Position numbers and translations under genes: made by a program
Shown: positions 32,281-40,827 of the stretch, piece by piece
Layout: each line of letters begins with the position of its first letter
Numbering within the stretch: position 1 is the stretch's first letter
The notes under the pieces: generated by a model
Database searches by the model: none
What the model was told of the DNA's origin: nothing
What the model saw: only the letters and a program-made list of their open reading frames with translations
Source of the DNA: JALZAH01 sp051000755
Lineage (GTDB): Bacteria; Actinomycetota; Acidimicrobiia; Acidimicrobiales; Palsa-688
Assembly: GCA_051000755.1 (NCBI GenBank)
Contig: JBPCNZ010000065.1
Span: 1-55,818, forward strand
Reading direction: 5' to 3'
Length of the DNA: 55,818 bases

Positions 32281-33866
32281 CACGACCCTCCGTCGCTCGG
32301 GCAGGACGTCCCTGCCGGTGGGACCCTCAGATCGGTCAGGTAGGCGTCGGCCGCAGCTCGGATGCACGAGCTGGCTCCGTATCCGGTGTGGCCGTCGCCG
32401 ACCCGGGTGAGCAGGACCCCATGGGTCAGCTGGGACGCCAGGCCCTGGGCCCCGGAGTACGGCGTGACCGGGTCACCGGTGCTGCCGATGACCACGATCG
32501 GTGGCGCCTCGGGGGCGGTGATGCGATGGGGGCTCGACGTCGGCGGGACCGGCCACACCGAGCAGGCCAGCTCCCCGTAGAGGACGAGGGGCCCGAACAC
32601 CGGGTCGGCCTGGGCGAAGCCGGGTGCGGCGCCTGCGATGCCATCGACGCTCGGAGCCGGACCGTCGAGGCAGTTGACGGCGGATTCCGCCTCGAACGTG
32701 TTGGCGTAGGTACCGCTATGGGACCGCTCCACGTACTGGTCGAAGGCGGCGAGCATCAGGGTCCCGTCGCCTCGCTCGGCGTCCGCCAGGGCTTGATCGA
32801 TGACGGGCCACGACTGGGTGCTGTAGAGGCCGGCGATGGTCCCGTACATCAGCTCGGAGGGACCCACGCCTCGATTCCCCACCGGTATCGGGTGCTGGCG
32901 GACCCGGGTGAGCAGTGCCTGGTAGGCGGCCACCAGGTCACCACCAGGACCGCCACCTCCGTGCCACGGGCAGGACGCCGACGCCTCGCAGGCCGCCGCG
33001 AACCGTCGGAACTGGGCATCGAGGGCCGTGGCCTGAGCCTGCAGGAAGGGCAAGGCCGCCAGGCTGGGGTCGATGGCTCCGTCGAGGACCATGGCTCTGA
33101 TCTCGGGACCGAACAGCTCGGCGTAGCTCGCCCCGAGCGACGTCCCGTAGGAGAATCCCAGATAGTTGAGCTTCTGGCCTCCCAGAGCCAGGCGGACCAG
33201 GTCCATGTCCCGGGCGGCGTCGGCGGTGCTGACGTGGCCCAGGATGGCGTCGCTGTGGGCTTTGCAGGCCGAGGCCAGCTGCCGGTCGGGACCGACGACC
33301 TCGCTGACGGCGCCCGGCCCGGTAGGCCCTGGGTCGGTGTGGAGGTACTGACCGAGGGCGGCGTTGTCCAGGCAGGTGATGGGCGCGCTGTGCCCGACTC
33401 CGGGCGGATCGAAGGCGACCACGTCGAAGTCGGCCTTGACGGTGGGGCTGAGCATGTCGACCAACTGGGGCAGGGCGTCCACGGCCGACACGCCCGGGCC
33501 TCCGGGGTTGACCACCAGGGCGCCCCGGCGGGCCCCCCCGGCCGGGTGGCGAGCAAGGGCCAGGTTGATCGTCGCCGGCCCCGGGTGGGCGGGGTCGAGA
33601 GGCACGACGAGGGAGGCGCACTCGTCGCCGGTCGGGCCCTGGCCGGCGCCGCAGGGCCTCCAGTGCACCGTGCCGGTCGTCTCGGTCACGGCGGACGAGC
33701 TCTTCGGCGCCGACGAGCCGCCGCAGGCGCCGACCAGTCCGACGAGGCCGATGATGGCCACGGCGGCCGACACTCCAGGCGCCCGACGCACCCAGGGCAC
33801 CCGCGGCGCCCAGGGCACCCGCGGCGGCCGGGGCACCCGGACCGGCCGCTCCCACGACTCAGCCAC
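32280..33866 (-). CDS. secreted TAP-family alpha/beta hydrolase, lipoprotein
   Basis: A 528-residue hydrolase of the tripeptidyl-aminopeptidase-like (SlpD/SlpE) group. A long Arg/Pro-rich leader precedes a hydrophobic core and the lipobox-like LVGAC. The oxyanion motif is VVNPGGPGVS, the nucleophile elbow GFSYGTS, the acid STGDPVTPYSGA and the His DGHTGYG in the C-terminal TAP-like domain. GTG 33866 lies inside the upstream paralogue (8-bp overlap). The leader contains an imperfect 18-bp tandem repeat encoding PRVPWA units. Substrates are probably oligopeptides, by family. Confidence 0.85.
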   Translation of the reverse strand: MAESWERPVRVPRPPRVPWAPRVPWVRRAPGVSAAVAIIGLVGLVGACGGSSAPKSSSAVTETTGTVHWRPCGAGQGPTGDECASLVVPLDPAHPGPATINLALARHPAGGARRGALVVNPGGPGVSAVDALPQLVDMLSPTVKADFDVVAFDPPGVGHSAPITCLDNAALGQYLHTDPGPTGPGAVSEVVGPDRQLASACKAHSDAILGHVSTADAARDMDLVRLALGGQKLNYLGFSYGTSLGASYAELFGPEIRAMVLDGAIDPSLAALPFLQAQATALDAQFRRFAAACEASASCPWHGGGGPGGDLVAAYQALLTRVRQHPIPVGNRGVGPSELMYGTIAGLYSTQSWPVIDQALADAERGDGTLMLAAFDQYVERSHSGTYANTFEAESAVNCLDGPAPSVDGIAGAAPGFAQADPVFGPLVLYGELACSVWPVPPTSSPHRITAPEAPPIVVIGSTGDPVTPYSGAQGLASQLTHGVLLTRVGDGHTGYGASSCIRAAADAYLTDLRVPPAGTSCPSDGGS

Positions 33867-35442
33867 TGCTGTCGCTCGGGCAGGTGGTGGCGGGCACCGG
33901 GGGGGCGAGGGAGATCAGATACTGGTCGACCGCCTGACGGATGCAGGAGCTGGCGCCGTAGCCGGTATGCCCCCCACCGTCCCTGGTGAGCAGGAGCCCG
34001 TGGGTCAACTCGCGGGCCAGCCGCTGGGCCCCGGGGTAGGGCGTCGCCGGGTCCCCGGTGCTGCCGACCACCACGATGGTGGGAGCCTGGGGGGCGGTGA
34101 TCACGTGAGGGGCGGAGGTGGCGGGCACCGGCCAAACCGCGCACTGTAACTCGCCGTAGAGGACCGGGAGACCGAAGACGGGGGCGGCGGCCTCGAACGC
34201 CGGGACGGCGGCAGCCAGGGCCGCCGTCGTCGGGGAGGGATCGTCGAGGCAGTTGACGGCGGCCTGCGCTTCGAGGCTGTTGGAGTAGATGCCGCTCGGC
34301 GAACGCTCCACGTAGCTGTCGAAGGCGGCCAGCATCAGCGTCCCGTCACCGTTCTCGGCGTCGGCCAGGGCCTCCTCGATCAACGGCCAGGACTGGGTGC
34401 TGTACAGGCCCGCCGCGGTCCCGTAGAGCAACTCGGACGGTCCGACGCTGCGGTCCCCCACCGGGATGGGGTGCTGGCGGACCAGATCCAACAGGGACCC
34501 GAAGGCGGCCACCAGGCCGCTGCCACCACTCCCCACCACTCCCCCTGGGGCGCCGTGCCAGGGACAGGAGGGGGAGGCGGCACAGGTGGCGGCCAGCTGC
34601 CGGAACTGGGAGTCGAACGAGGCGGCCTGGTCCTTGATCTGGGCCAGCACGCCCTGGCTGGGATCGATGGCGCCGTCGAGGACCATGGCCCGCACATGGG
34701 CGCCGAAGAGCTGGGCGTAGGTGGCCCCGAGCAGGGTGCCGTAGGAGAAGCCGAGGTAGTTGAGCTTCGGCTCGCCCAGCGCCCGGCGGATCAGGTCCAT
34801 GTCCCTGGCGGCGTCGATGGTGCTCACCTGACCGAGGACAGCATGGCTGCGGGCGGCGCAGCCGGCGGCGAACTTCCGGTCGGCGGTGAGGATGCTGGCC
34901 AGTCCCGCAGGCCCGGGCGGGGACGGGTCGAGGTGGAGGTACTGGCCGAACGCAGTGTTGTCCAGGCAGGTGACCGGATCGCTGTGGCCGACTCCGGGAG
35001 GGTCGAAGCCGACGATGTCGAAGTGGCTGGTGAGATCGGGGTCCAACATCCCCACGATGGTGGGAAGGTCGTCGACGCCCGACGCTCCCGGGCCCCCCGG
35101 GTTGACCAGCAACGAGCCGGCGCTGACCCCTGACGCCGGGCGGCGGTCGAGGGCCAGGGGCAGGGTGGCCGGTCCGGGACGGGACGGGTCGAGGGGCACG
35201 GTCACCGTGGCGCACTGGTAGCCGGCCGGCCCCTCCGCCGACCCGCAGGCGTGCCAGCTCACCGGGCGGACGGGGACCTCGGCCGGGCCCGAGGCGGTGG
35301 TCGTCGCAGGCGGGGCCGGGGTCGGGACGGCCGGGGGACGGACCCCTGACGTCTTCGGGGTCGACGGGTTCCCGCATGCCCCGGCGATCAACACCGCCAC
35401 GGCGACGGCGGCCGTCACCCGGGCCCGGCGGAGACGACGCAT
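33859..35442 (-). CDS. secreted TAP-family alpha/beta hydrolase, lipoprotein (paralogue)
   Basis: A 527-residue paralogue of the next gene, sharing long identical stretches. The signal peptide is compact (MRRLRRARVTAAVAVAVLIA) with lipobox LIAGAC, then a Pro/Thr-rich linker. Motifs: VNPGGPGASG (oxyanion), GFSYGTLLG (Ser), STGDPATPYPGA (acid) and GGHTGYGASSC (His). Several Cys pairs suggest external disulfides. TACGCT lies 7 nt before the ATG. The pair forms a two-gene operon with overlapping ends. Confidence 0.86.
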   Translation of the reverse strand: MRRLRRARVTAAVAVAVLIAGACGNPSTPKTSGVRPPAVPTPAPPATTTASGPAEVPVRPVSWHACGSAEGPAGYQCATVTVPLDPSRPGPATLPLALDRRPASGVSAGSLLVNPGGPGASGVDDLPTIVGMLDPDLTSHFDIVGFDPPGVGHSDPVTCLDNTAFGQYLHLDPSPPGPAGLASILTADRKFAAGCAARSHAVLGQVSTIDAARDMDLIRRALGEPKLNYLGFSYGTLLGATYAQLFGAHVRAMVLDGAIDPSQGVLAQIKDQAASFDSQFRQLAATCAASPSCPWHGAPGGVVGSGGSGLVAAFGSLLDLVRQHPIPVGDRSVGPSELLYGTAAGLYSTQSWPLIEEALADAENGDGTLMLAAFDSYVERSPSGIYSNSLEAQAAVNCLDDPSPTTAALAAAVPAFEAAAPVFGLPVLYGELQCAVWPVPATSAPHVITAPQAPTIVVVGSTGDPATPYPGAQRLARELTHGLLLTRDGGGHTGYGASSCIRQAVDQYLISLAPPVPATTCPSDSSG

Positions 35443-35449
35443 CCCGGCG

Positions 35450-35476
35450 AGCGTATTCGCGATGCTCCACTACGGT
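35450..35476. promoter_or_regulatory. divergent -10 elements between the hydrolase and dipeptidase genes
   Basis: The minus strand has TACGCT (35450-35455), 7 nt before the hydrolase ATG. The plus strand has TACGGT (35471-35476), 7 nt before the dipeptidase GTG. Both fit TANNNT with leaderless spacing, within a 41-bp intergenic region. Confidence 0.45.
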
Positions 35477-35483
35477 GCGAAGG

Positions 35484-36872
35484 GTGAGTGATCTGGTTCT
35501 CGCCGACTACGCCGTGACCGAGCGCGACCGCATCGTGGCCACCCTGTTCGACTGGTTGCGGATCCCGTCCATCTCCGCCGATCCGGACCGGGCCGGTGAT
35601 GTCCGCCGCTCGGCGGAGTGGGTCGCCTCCCGGCTGGGCGAGGCCGGGATGGAACAGGTTCGCCTGCTCGAGACCGGTGGGGGCGAGGGCGGTCCGGCCG
35701 TGTACGGCGAGTGGTGCCACGCCGGTGCCGGCGCCCCCACCGTGCTCGTCTACGGCCACCATGACGTCCAGCCTGTCGACCCGGAGTCGGCGTGGCACGC
35801 GGCACCCTTCGACCCGGTGATCGTGGACGGCGAGCTCAAGGCCCGCGGCGCCATCGACGACAAGGGCCAGGTCCTCTACCAGATCGAGGCGGCCCGGGGG
35901 GTCCTGGCGGCGACAGGGCGCCTGCCGGTCAACCTCAAGTTCCTGGTGGAGGGGGAAGAGGAGGTGGGCAGCACTCATTTCGAGGCCCTACTGGTGGATC
36001 AGGCCGAGCTGCTGGCCGCCGATGTGATTGTCGTCTCCGACACCGGCATGATCGCCCCCGACGTACCGTCGGCCACCGTGGGGATGCGGGGGCTGGTGGC
36101 CTTCGATGTGGCGGTGCGCAGCGCCACCATCGATCTCCACAGCGGCATGTGGGGCGGCACGGTGCCCAACGCGGCCCGCATCGCGGCCCGGGTCGTCGCC
36201 GCCCTTCACGACGAAGACGACCGGGTGACCATCCCCGGCTACTACGACGCCGTGCGCCACCTCTCCCCGACCGAGCAACAGTCCCTCGATGCTCAGCCCT
36301 TCGACGAGACCTCCTTCCGGGCTCAGGGCGGCTCGGTGCCCTTCCTCGAGGGTGAGGCCGGCTATTCGCCCCTGGAGCGCATCGGGGTGCGGCCCACGGC
36401 GGAGATCGTGGGCATCCACAGCGGCTACGGGGGCCCGGGGATCAAGACCATCGTTCCCGCCACGGCCGGGTTCAAGGTCGCCCTGCGCCTGGTGCCCGAC
36501 CAGGAGCCGGCGGCGATCAGCGCCGCCTTCAGGGCCTGGCTGGCGTCGGTCGTCCCCGAGGGGATCGAGGTGACGGTGACCCCCGAGGGCGGCGTGGCCC
36601 CCGCCCTGACCCCCATCGACCACCCCGCCGTCGGCGCCCTCAGCCGGGCCATCGAACGGGTGTGGGGAACGGCGCCCCTCTTCACCCGGGAGGGTGGGAG
36701 CGGCCCCGAAGAGGCCCTCGGCCGGGTCCTTGCCGCGCCGGTGCTGTTCCTCGGCGTGGGCCTCCCCGACGACCGCATCCATGCCCCCAACGAGCGCATG
36801 GTCATGGACCAGTTCTGGAAGGGCCTGCTGGCCGCCGGGGAGCTCCTCGTCGAGCTCGGGGGTGCGTCGTGA
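35484..36872 (+). CDS. M20-family metallodipeptidase
   Basis: A 462-residue zinc peptidase of the M20 carnosinase/PepV-like group. Metal ligands are visible as YGHHDVQP (His), GAIDDKGQ (bridging Asp), EGEEEVGS (Glu catalytic and Glu ligand), VVSDTGM (Asp) and IHAPNE (His). The central dimerisation domain runs about 190-330. No signal peptide, so it probably acts on intracellular dipeptides, perhaps supplied by the neighbouring secreted hydrolases. GTG 35484 is chosen for TACGGT at -7. Its stop overlaps the next gene by 4 bp. Confidence 0.9.
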   Translation: MSDLVLADYAVTERDRIVATLFDWLRIPSISADPDRAGDVRRSAEWVASRLGEAGMEQVRLLETGGGEGGPAVYGEWCHAGAGAPTVLVYGHHDVQPVDPESAWHAAPFDPVIVDGELKARGAIDDKGQVLYQIEAARGVLAATGRLPVNLKFLVEGEEEVGSTHFEALLVDQAELLAADVIVVSDTGMIAPDVPSATVGMRGLVAFDVAVRSATIDLHSGMWGGTVPNAARIAARVVAALHDEDDRVTIPGYYDAVRHLSPTEQQSLDAQPFDETSFRAQGGSVPFLEGEAGYSPLERIGVRPTAEIVGIHSGYGGPGIKTIVPATAGFKVALRLVPDQEPAAISAAFRAWLASVVPEGIEVTVTPEGGVAPALTPIDHPAVGALSRAIERVWGTAPLFTREGGSGPEEALGRVLAAPVLFLGVGLPDDRIHAPNERMVMDQFWKGLLAAGELLVELGGAS

Positions 36873-37612
36873 ACGCCGCGGGGGTCCCCATCGACGCCCA
36901 CGAGTGGGTCAGCTTCGAGGATCCCGAGGAGGAGCGGACATGGACGTTCGATGTGACGTTCCTGCTCTCCCCGTGGACCTGCATCTTCGGCCGGGGGTGC
37001 CAGGGCGTCCTCACCGGCCCGGCACCGGAGCTGGTGCAGGGCTGCTGCTCCTACGGGGCCCACTTCACCGATGACGAGGACGTGGAGCGGACCAAGCGGT
37101 TGGCCAAGACGCTCGGCCCCGAGACCTGGCAGTTCCGGGACCGGGCCAAGAAGGGCGGCATCGTCCGCACCCAGAAGGACGGCGCCCGGATCACCCGGCT
37201 GGTGGACGGGGCCTGCATCTTCCTCAACCGCCCCGACTTCCCCGGTGGCGCCGGCTGTGCCCTGCACCGGGCCGCCCTCGAGCGGGGCCAGGCACCCCAC
37301 GAGCTCAAGCCCGACGTCTGCTGGCAGCTACCGCTGCGGCGGGAGGACACCGTCGCCGACGATGGTCACGTCACCTCGACGGTCATCCAATGGGACCGCA
37401 AGCACTGGGGCGCGGGCGGCGACGAGTTCGGATGGTGGTGCACCGAGGAACCGGCCGCCTTCAGCGGCCACCGCCCCGTGTACGAGGAGATGGCCGGCGA
37501 GATCGCCGCCCTGGTCGGGGCGCCCATCGCCGAGATGGTCACCGCCTACCTGACGGAGAGGGCCTCCGGCGACGCTATTCCCCTCCCTCATCCGGTGCTC
37601 CGCCAGGCGTAG
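36869..37612 (+). CDS. Cys-rich protein of unknown function (metal-binding candidate)
   Basis: A 247-residue protein with Cys at 38, 44, 59 and 60 (the pair in VQGCCSYGAHF), then single Cys in GACIFLN, GAGCALHRAA, DVCWQLPL and WWCTEE. The spacing resembles YkgJ/DUF3109-type proteins thought to bind a metal or Fe-S cluster, but I cannot assign a family. It has many Trp and acidic residues and no membrane segment. GTG overlaps the dipeptidase stop (GTGA), so the two are co-translated. The function is unknown; a metal-binding role is inferred from the Cys set. Confidence 0.72.
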   Translation: MNAAGVPIDAHEWVSFEDPEEERTWTFDVTFLLSPWTCIFGRGCQGVLTGPAPELVQGCCSYGAHFTDDEDVERTKRLAKTLGPETWQFRDRAKKGGIVRTQKDGARITRLVDGACIFLNRPDFPGGAGCALHRAALERGQAPHELKPDVCWQLPLRREDTVADDGHVTSTVIQWDRKHWGAGGDEFGWWCTEEPAAFSGHRPVYEEMAGEIAALVGAPIAEMVTAYLTERASGDAIPLPHPVLRQA

Positions 37613-37634
37613 CCCCGGATCAGGCCGGAACCGG

Positions 37635-37817
37635 TCAGGCGTAGGGTGCCTGGTGATCTGAACGCTCGTCCTCGTCCTCGTCCTCCATGGCCAGACACCA
37701 CGAGGCGTGTTCGGAATCGGGTTCAGCACCGCACTCGGCACACGGCTCGACGATGGTTTCGGTGGATTGCTTCAGTGCACGCGCTTCTTCGAAGCGCCGA
37801 TGCCGTCCCTTTTTCAC
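37635..37817 (-). CDS. small zinc-ribbon-like protein
   Basis: A 60-residue protein: a basic start (MKKGRHRRFEEARALK), then CAECGAEPDSEHASWC, which offers C-x2-C and a distal His/Cys set for one zinc, and an acidic tail (MEDEDEDERSDH). No family is recognised. A GGGAG ribosome-binding site lies 6 nt before the GTG, and a TACAGT -10-like hexamer about 40 nt upstream supports expression. Confidence 0.5.
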   Translation of the reverse strand: MKKGRHRRFEEARALKQSTETIVEPCAECGAEPDSEHASWCLAMEDEDEDERSDHQAPYA

Positions 37818-37944
37818 GTGCTGCTCCCGACGATCGAGACCTGCCAGTACGGGATCACTGTACCGCTGCCCGGGCCGCACCTGCAGGCCGGGAGGGTCGA
37901 GCCGGATGGGGTGGCGCCCATGGCAGCCGCTTACCATGGCGCCC

Positions 37945-38175
37945 ATGGCAGAACAGCTCGACGTCGAGGCCTTGATCGCCCGCTTCCAGGCCCGCGCCAA
38001 AGCCGTCCGCCAGCGCCCCATGCCTCCCATCGAGGGCGTGGAGCGCAAGCGCTTCGTGGACCAGGCCAGAGTGGACTTCATGGATTACGCCATGATCGGT
38101 GACGCCGAGGCATCCGTCGCCGATGGCTTCTTGACCCTGCGGATCGACCTGCGACCGGCGGATGAGCGCGATTGA
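37945..38175 (+). CDS. small conserved-looking protein, unknown
   Basis: A 76-residue protein with an N-terminal amphipathic helix (EQLDVEALIARFQARAKAVRQ) and a compact C-terminal segment (DFMDYAMIGDAEASVADGFLTLRIDLRP). No family recognised. TACCAT lies 7 nt before the ATG with no Shine-Dalgarno. Its TGA overlaps the TTG of the downstream glycosidase reading frame, suggesting translational coupling. Confidence 0.6.
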   Translation: MAEQLDVEALIARFQARAKAVRQRPMPPIEGVERKRFVDQARVDFMDYAMIGDAEASVADGFLTLRIDLRPADERD

Positions 38176-39829
38176 ACGAACGACCCTGGTGGGAGTCGGC
38201 CGTCATCTACCAGATCTACCCGCGCTCGTTCTGCGACAGCGACGGGGACGGTGTCGGCGATCTGGAGGGCATCAGGGCCATCTCGATCACCTGAGCTGGC
38301 TCGGCGTCGATGCCCTGTGGCTGTCGCCGTTCTTCCCGTCCCCGATGGCGGACTTCGGCTACGACGTCGCCGACTACACGGGCGTCGACCCTCTCTTCGG
38401 TGACCTGGCCGCCTTCGACCGCCTGGTGGCCGAGGCCCACGACCGGGAGCTGAAGGTCCTCATCGACTGGGTGCCCAACCACACGAGCGACCAACACGCC
38501 TGGTTCCGGGCGTCCCGGTCGTCGCGGGCGGACCCCAAGCGGGACTGGTACTGGTGGCGTGACGACCGTCCCGACGCCGGGGGCGGCACGGGGGCGGCCG
38601 GTTCCCCGGGGCGGGCGCCGAACAACTGGCTGTCGGCCTTCCCCGGGGTCGGCGGGACCGACCTGCCCGGCGCCTGGACGTGGGACGAGGCGACCGGCCA
38701 GTGGTATCTGCACCTGTTCCTCGCCGGCCAGCCGGACCTGAACTGGGGCCATCCGGAGGTCAGGGCCGCCATGGAGGACGTCCTGGCCTTCTGGATGGAG
38801 AGGGGAGTGGACGGTTTCCGGGTCGATGTCGCCCACGGTTTGGGGAAGGACCCCGCTCTCCCCGACCTCGCCCCCGAGCTGCGGGGCTTACCCGTGGCGT
38901 CCATCAACGACGATCCGGCCACCCATCCGATCCTGGCCGGGCTGCGATCGGTCATCGACGCCTGGCCCACCGAGCCAGCCCGGATGATGGTCGGCGAGGT
39001 CTATCTTCCGACCATCGCCCAGGTCGCCCGCTACTACGGCACCCCGGCCTATCCCGAGTTGCACCTGGCGTTCAACTTCCCCCCGCTGTTCGCGCCGTGG
39101 GACGCAGGCGCCTGGAAGGCCTGCATCGACGAGGTGGCCGCTCGCCTGGGCCCGGCCGGAGCCTGGCCCACCTGGGTGCTCTCCAACCACGATCAGCCCC
39201 GCCACCGCACCCGGTACGGCTCCGAGGCCGTGGCCCGGGCGGCGGCGGTGATGCTCCTGACCCTGCGGGGTACGCCGTTTGTCTACGCCGGCGAGGAGCT
39301 CGGCCTCGAGGATGCCGTCGTGGCCCCCGACCGCCTCGTCGACCCGGGCGGCCGGGACGGGTGCCGGGCCCCGATCCCCTGGGATGCCACCCCCGGCCAC
39401 GGCTGGGCCGGCGGTTCCGAGGCGTGGCTGCCCTGGCCCCCGGGGGTCGACGAGGGCCACACCGCCGCCGGGCTGGTCGCCGATCCAACCTCGATCGCCC
39501 ACCTGTACCGGGATCTGCTGGGGGCCCGGCGGGCGTCGGGCGCCCTCAGGGGCGGCGACCTGCGCTGGCACCCCCAGGGCCAGGGCGTCCTCTGTTACGA
39601 GCGGATCTCAGGAGACGATCGCCGCCTGGTGGCCGTCAACTTCACCGCCGACAGCCAGCTCCTGGCCGTCCCCGACGGGCCCTGGGTCGTGGAGGTGGCC
39701 AGCGACGGATCGGCTCCGGGGAGTCGAGCGGTTGCCACCCTCGGTGGCCATCAGGCTCTCCTCCTGCGCCCGGGGGGCCCTGAGACCTCACGGAGGAGGG
39801 ACATCACCGGTCCGGCGCGGGCAGCATGA
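38172..39829 (+). CDS. GH13 alpha-glucosidase with apparent one-base frameshift
   Basis: A glycoside hydrolase family 13 enzyme, probably alpha-glucosidase or oligo-1,6-glucosidase. Translation from TTG 38172 gives NERPWWESAVIYQIYPRSF and GDGVGDLEGIRA, the expected first barrel strand, then a TGA at 38292. From about 38280 the match continues in the -1 frame with HLDHLSWLGVDALWLSPF to the end at 39829. Restoring one C near 38278-38280 joins them. Catalytic Asp (DGFRVDVAHG), Glu (MVGEVY) and Asp (SNHDQPRH) are intact. An in-frame ATG near 38346 would omit the first strand. The cause is either an assembly error or a genuine inactivation. Confidence 0.75.
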
Positions 39830-40334
39830 CGCCGGCAACCATGCGCCGCCGACGTCTCCTGCCCGGAGCGTTGGTCAGGCGAGGCTGGACGACCTTCGCC
39901 AGGTCCCGCCGAAAGTCCCGTAGCTCGGCGTCGGTGAGCCACAGGGCGGCCATGCGGTACCCGGCGCCGTCCCGAGCGAGGTCCGGGGCGCCGATCTCGA
40001 GGTAACGGTCGAAGTCGGCGAGGAGGCCGGCGACGAAGGCCATGAAGGCATGGCTGTGGTCTGCGGGGGTCATGGCCGCCACCTCGGCGGGGCCGATCTG
40101 GGCGGCGGGGAGCCGGAGGGTGTAGGTGCGTTCGACGGCGGCACGGATCCGGCGCTCGGCGACCACCTGCAGCACTCCGGCCTTGGTGAGGAGGGCGACG
40201 TGGCGATAGAGGCTCCCGGCGGGCACATCGTCGAGCTCGGCCGCGAGCTGCGTCGTGGTGAGGGCCCGGTCACCGAGGAACGCCTGGACGATGCGCAGCC
40301 GCACCGGGTGCAACAAGAGGTCTGCGCTGGCCAT
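39804..40334 (-). CDS. ArsR/winged-helix-type transcriptional regulator
   Basis: A 176-residue protein. The winged helix-turn-helix occupies about residues 1-75: LLHPVRLRIVQAFLGDRALTTTQLAAEL is followed by SLYRHVALLTKAGVLQVV. A helical C-terminal half of unknown ligand preference ends in a basic RRRRRR run. TAGGCT at 40341-40346 lies 6 nt before the ATG, so it is probably leaderless. The 3' end overlaps the converging glycosidase by 26 bp. Its divergent partner is the small gene at 40418, the natural candidate target. Confidence 0.8.
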   Translation of the reverse strand: MASADLLLHPVRLRIVQAFLGDRALTTTQLAAELDDVPAGSLYRHVALLTKAGVLQVVAERRIRAAVERTYTLRLPAAQIGPAEVAAMTPADHSHAFMAFVAGLLADFDRYLEIGAPDLARDGAGYRMAALWLTDAELRDFRRDLAKVVQPRLTNAPGRRRRRRMVAGVMLPAPDR

Positions 40335-40417
40335 CCGGGAAGCCTAGAGGCAGCACTCACAGAGGTGTTAACGTTCCCAAATATGATACCATTGACCGGC
40401 GAGACGAGGAGGCATCC
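40335..40417. promoter_or_regulatory. divergent promoter region
   Basis: The minus strand has TAGGCT (40341-40346) 6 nt before the regulator ATG. The plus strand has TATGAT (40382-40387) and a GAGGAGG ribosome-binding site before the ATG at 40418. The AT-richer segment between (GTTAACGTTCCCAAATATGA) is unusual for this window and a likely site for regulator binding. Confidence 0.45.
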
Positions 40418-40771
40418 ATGGCGGAGCTGAAGGTAGAGGGCGACGAGCTGGTGCTGCAGCTATCCGGGGTGGAAAAGGTCGAGGCGGTCCACGGCGACCT
40501 GCGGGTGCCGGTGGCGTCGGTGCGTGAGGTGGAGGTGCTCGAGGACGTGATCCATGCGGTACATGGGATCAAGTTCCCCGGGAGCCGCTGGCCCGGGAGA
40601 TTCATGATCGGGACCCTCGTGCACGCCTCCGAGCGGAGGTCCTTCGCCGTCGTCCATCACGACACGCCCCGCGGCGTGCGCGTCGTCCTGGAGGGGACCG
40701 CCCACCACGAGTGGCTCGTGGGCTGCGCCGATCCCGAGGCGGTCGTCGCACGCCTCTCGCTGCCGAGCTGA
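40418..40771 (+). CDS. small PH-domain-like protein, unknown function
   Basis: A 117-residue beta-rich protein (LKVEGDELVLQLSGVEKVEAVHGDLRVP, then FAVVHHDTPRGVRVVLEG) ending with a helix (DPEAVVARLSL). This pattern is compatible with a bacterial PH-like fold, judged by eye only. It has a strong ribosome-binding site, GAGGAGG, and a leadered start, unlike many neighbours. It is divergent from the winged-helix regulator, which probably controls it. Confidence 0.6.
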   Translation: MAELKVEGDELVLQLSGVEKVEAVHGDLRVPVASVREVEVLEDVIHAVHGIKFPGSRWPGRFMIGTLVHASERRSFAVVHHDTPRGVRVVLEGTAHHEWLVGCADPEAVVARLSLPS

Positions 40772-40791
40772 GGAGCCCGGGGAACCGAGGT

Positions 40792-40827
40792 TTGACATAG
40801 GCAGGTAACTACCTGCATGATGGCGGA
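40792..40827 (+). promoter_or_regulatory. promoter with palindromic operator for the ArsR-AHSA1 gene
   Basis: TTGACA (40792-40797) and CATGAT (40816-40821) form -35 and -10 elements 18 bp apart. The -10 is 6 nt before the GTG start at 40828. The spacer holds GCAGGTAACTACCTGC (40801-40816), a 16-bp inverted repeat with 7-bp arms and AC at the centre. A bound regulator would block polymerase. Confidence 0.65.

Noticed and set aside
38162..38280. The N-terminus read in the main GH13 frame from 38162
   Set aside because: It gives no GH13 sequence, while the alternative frame from TTG 38172 encodes the conserved first strand. A frameshift explains both.
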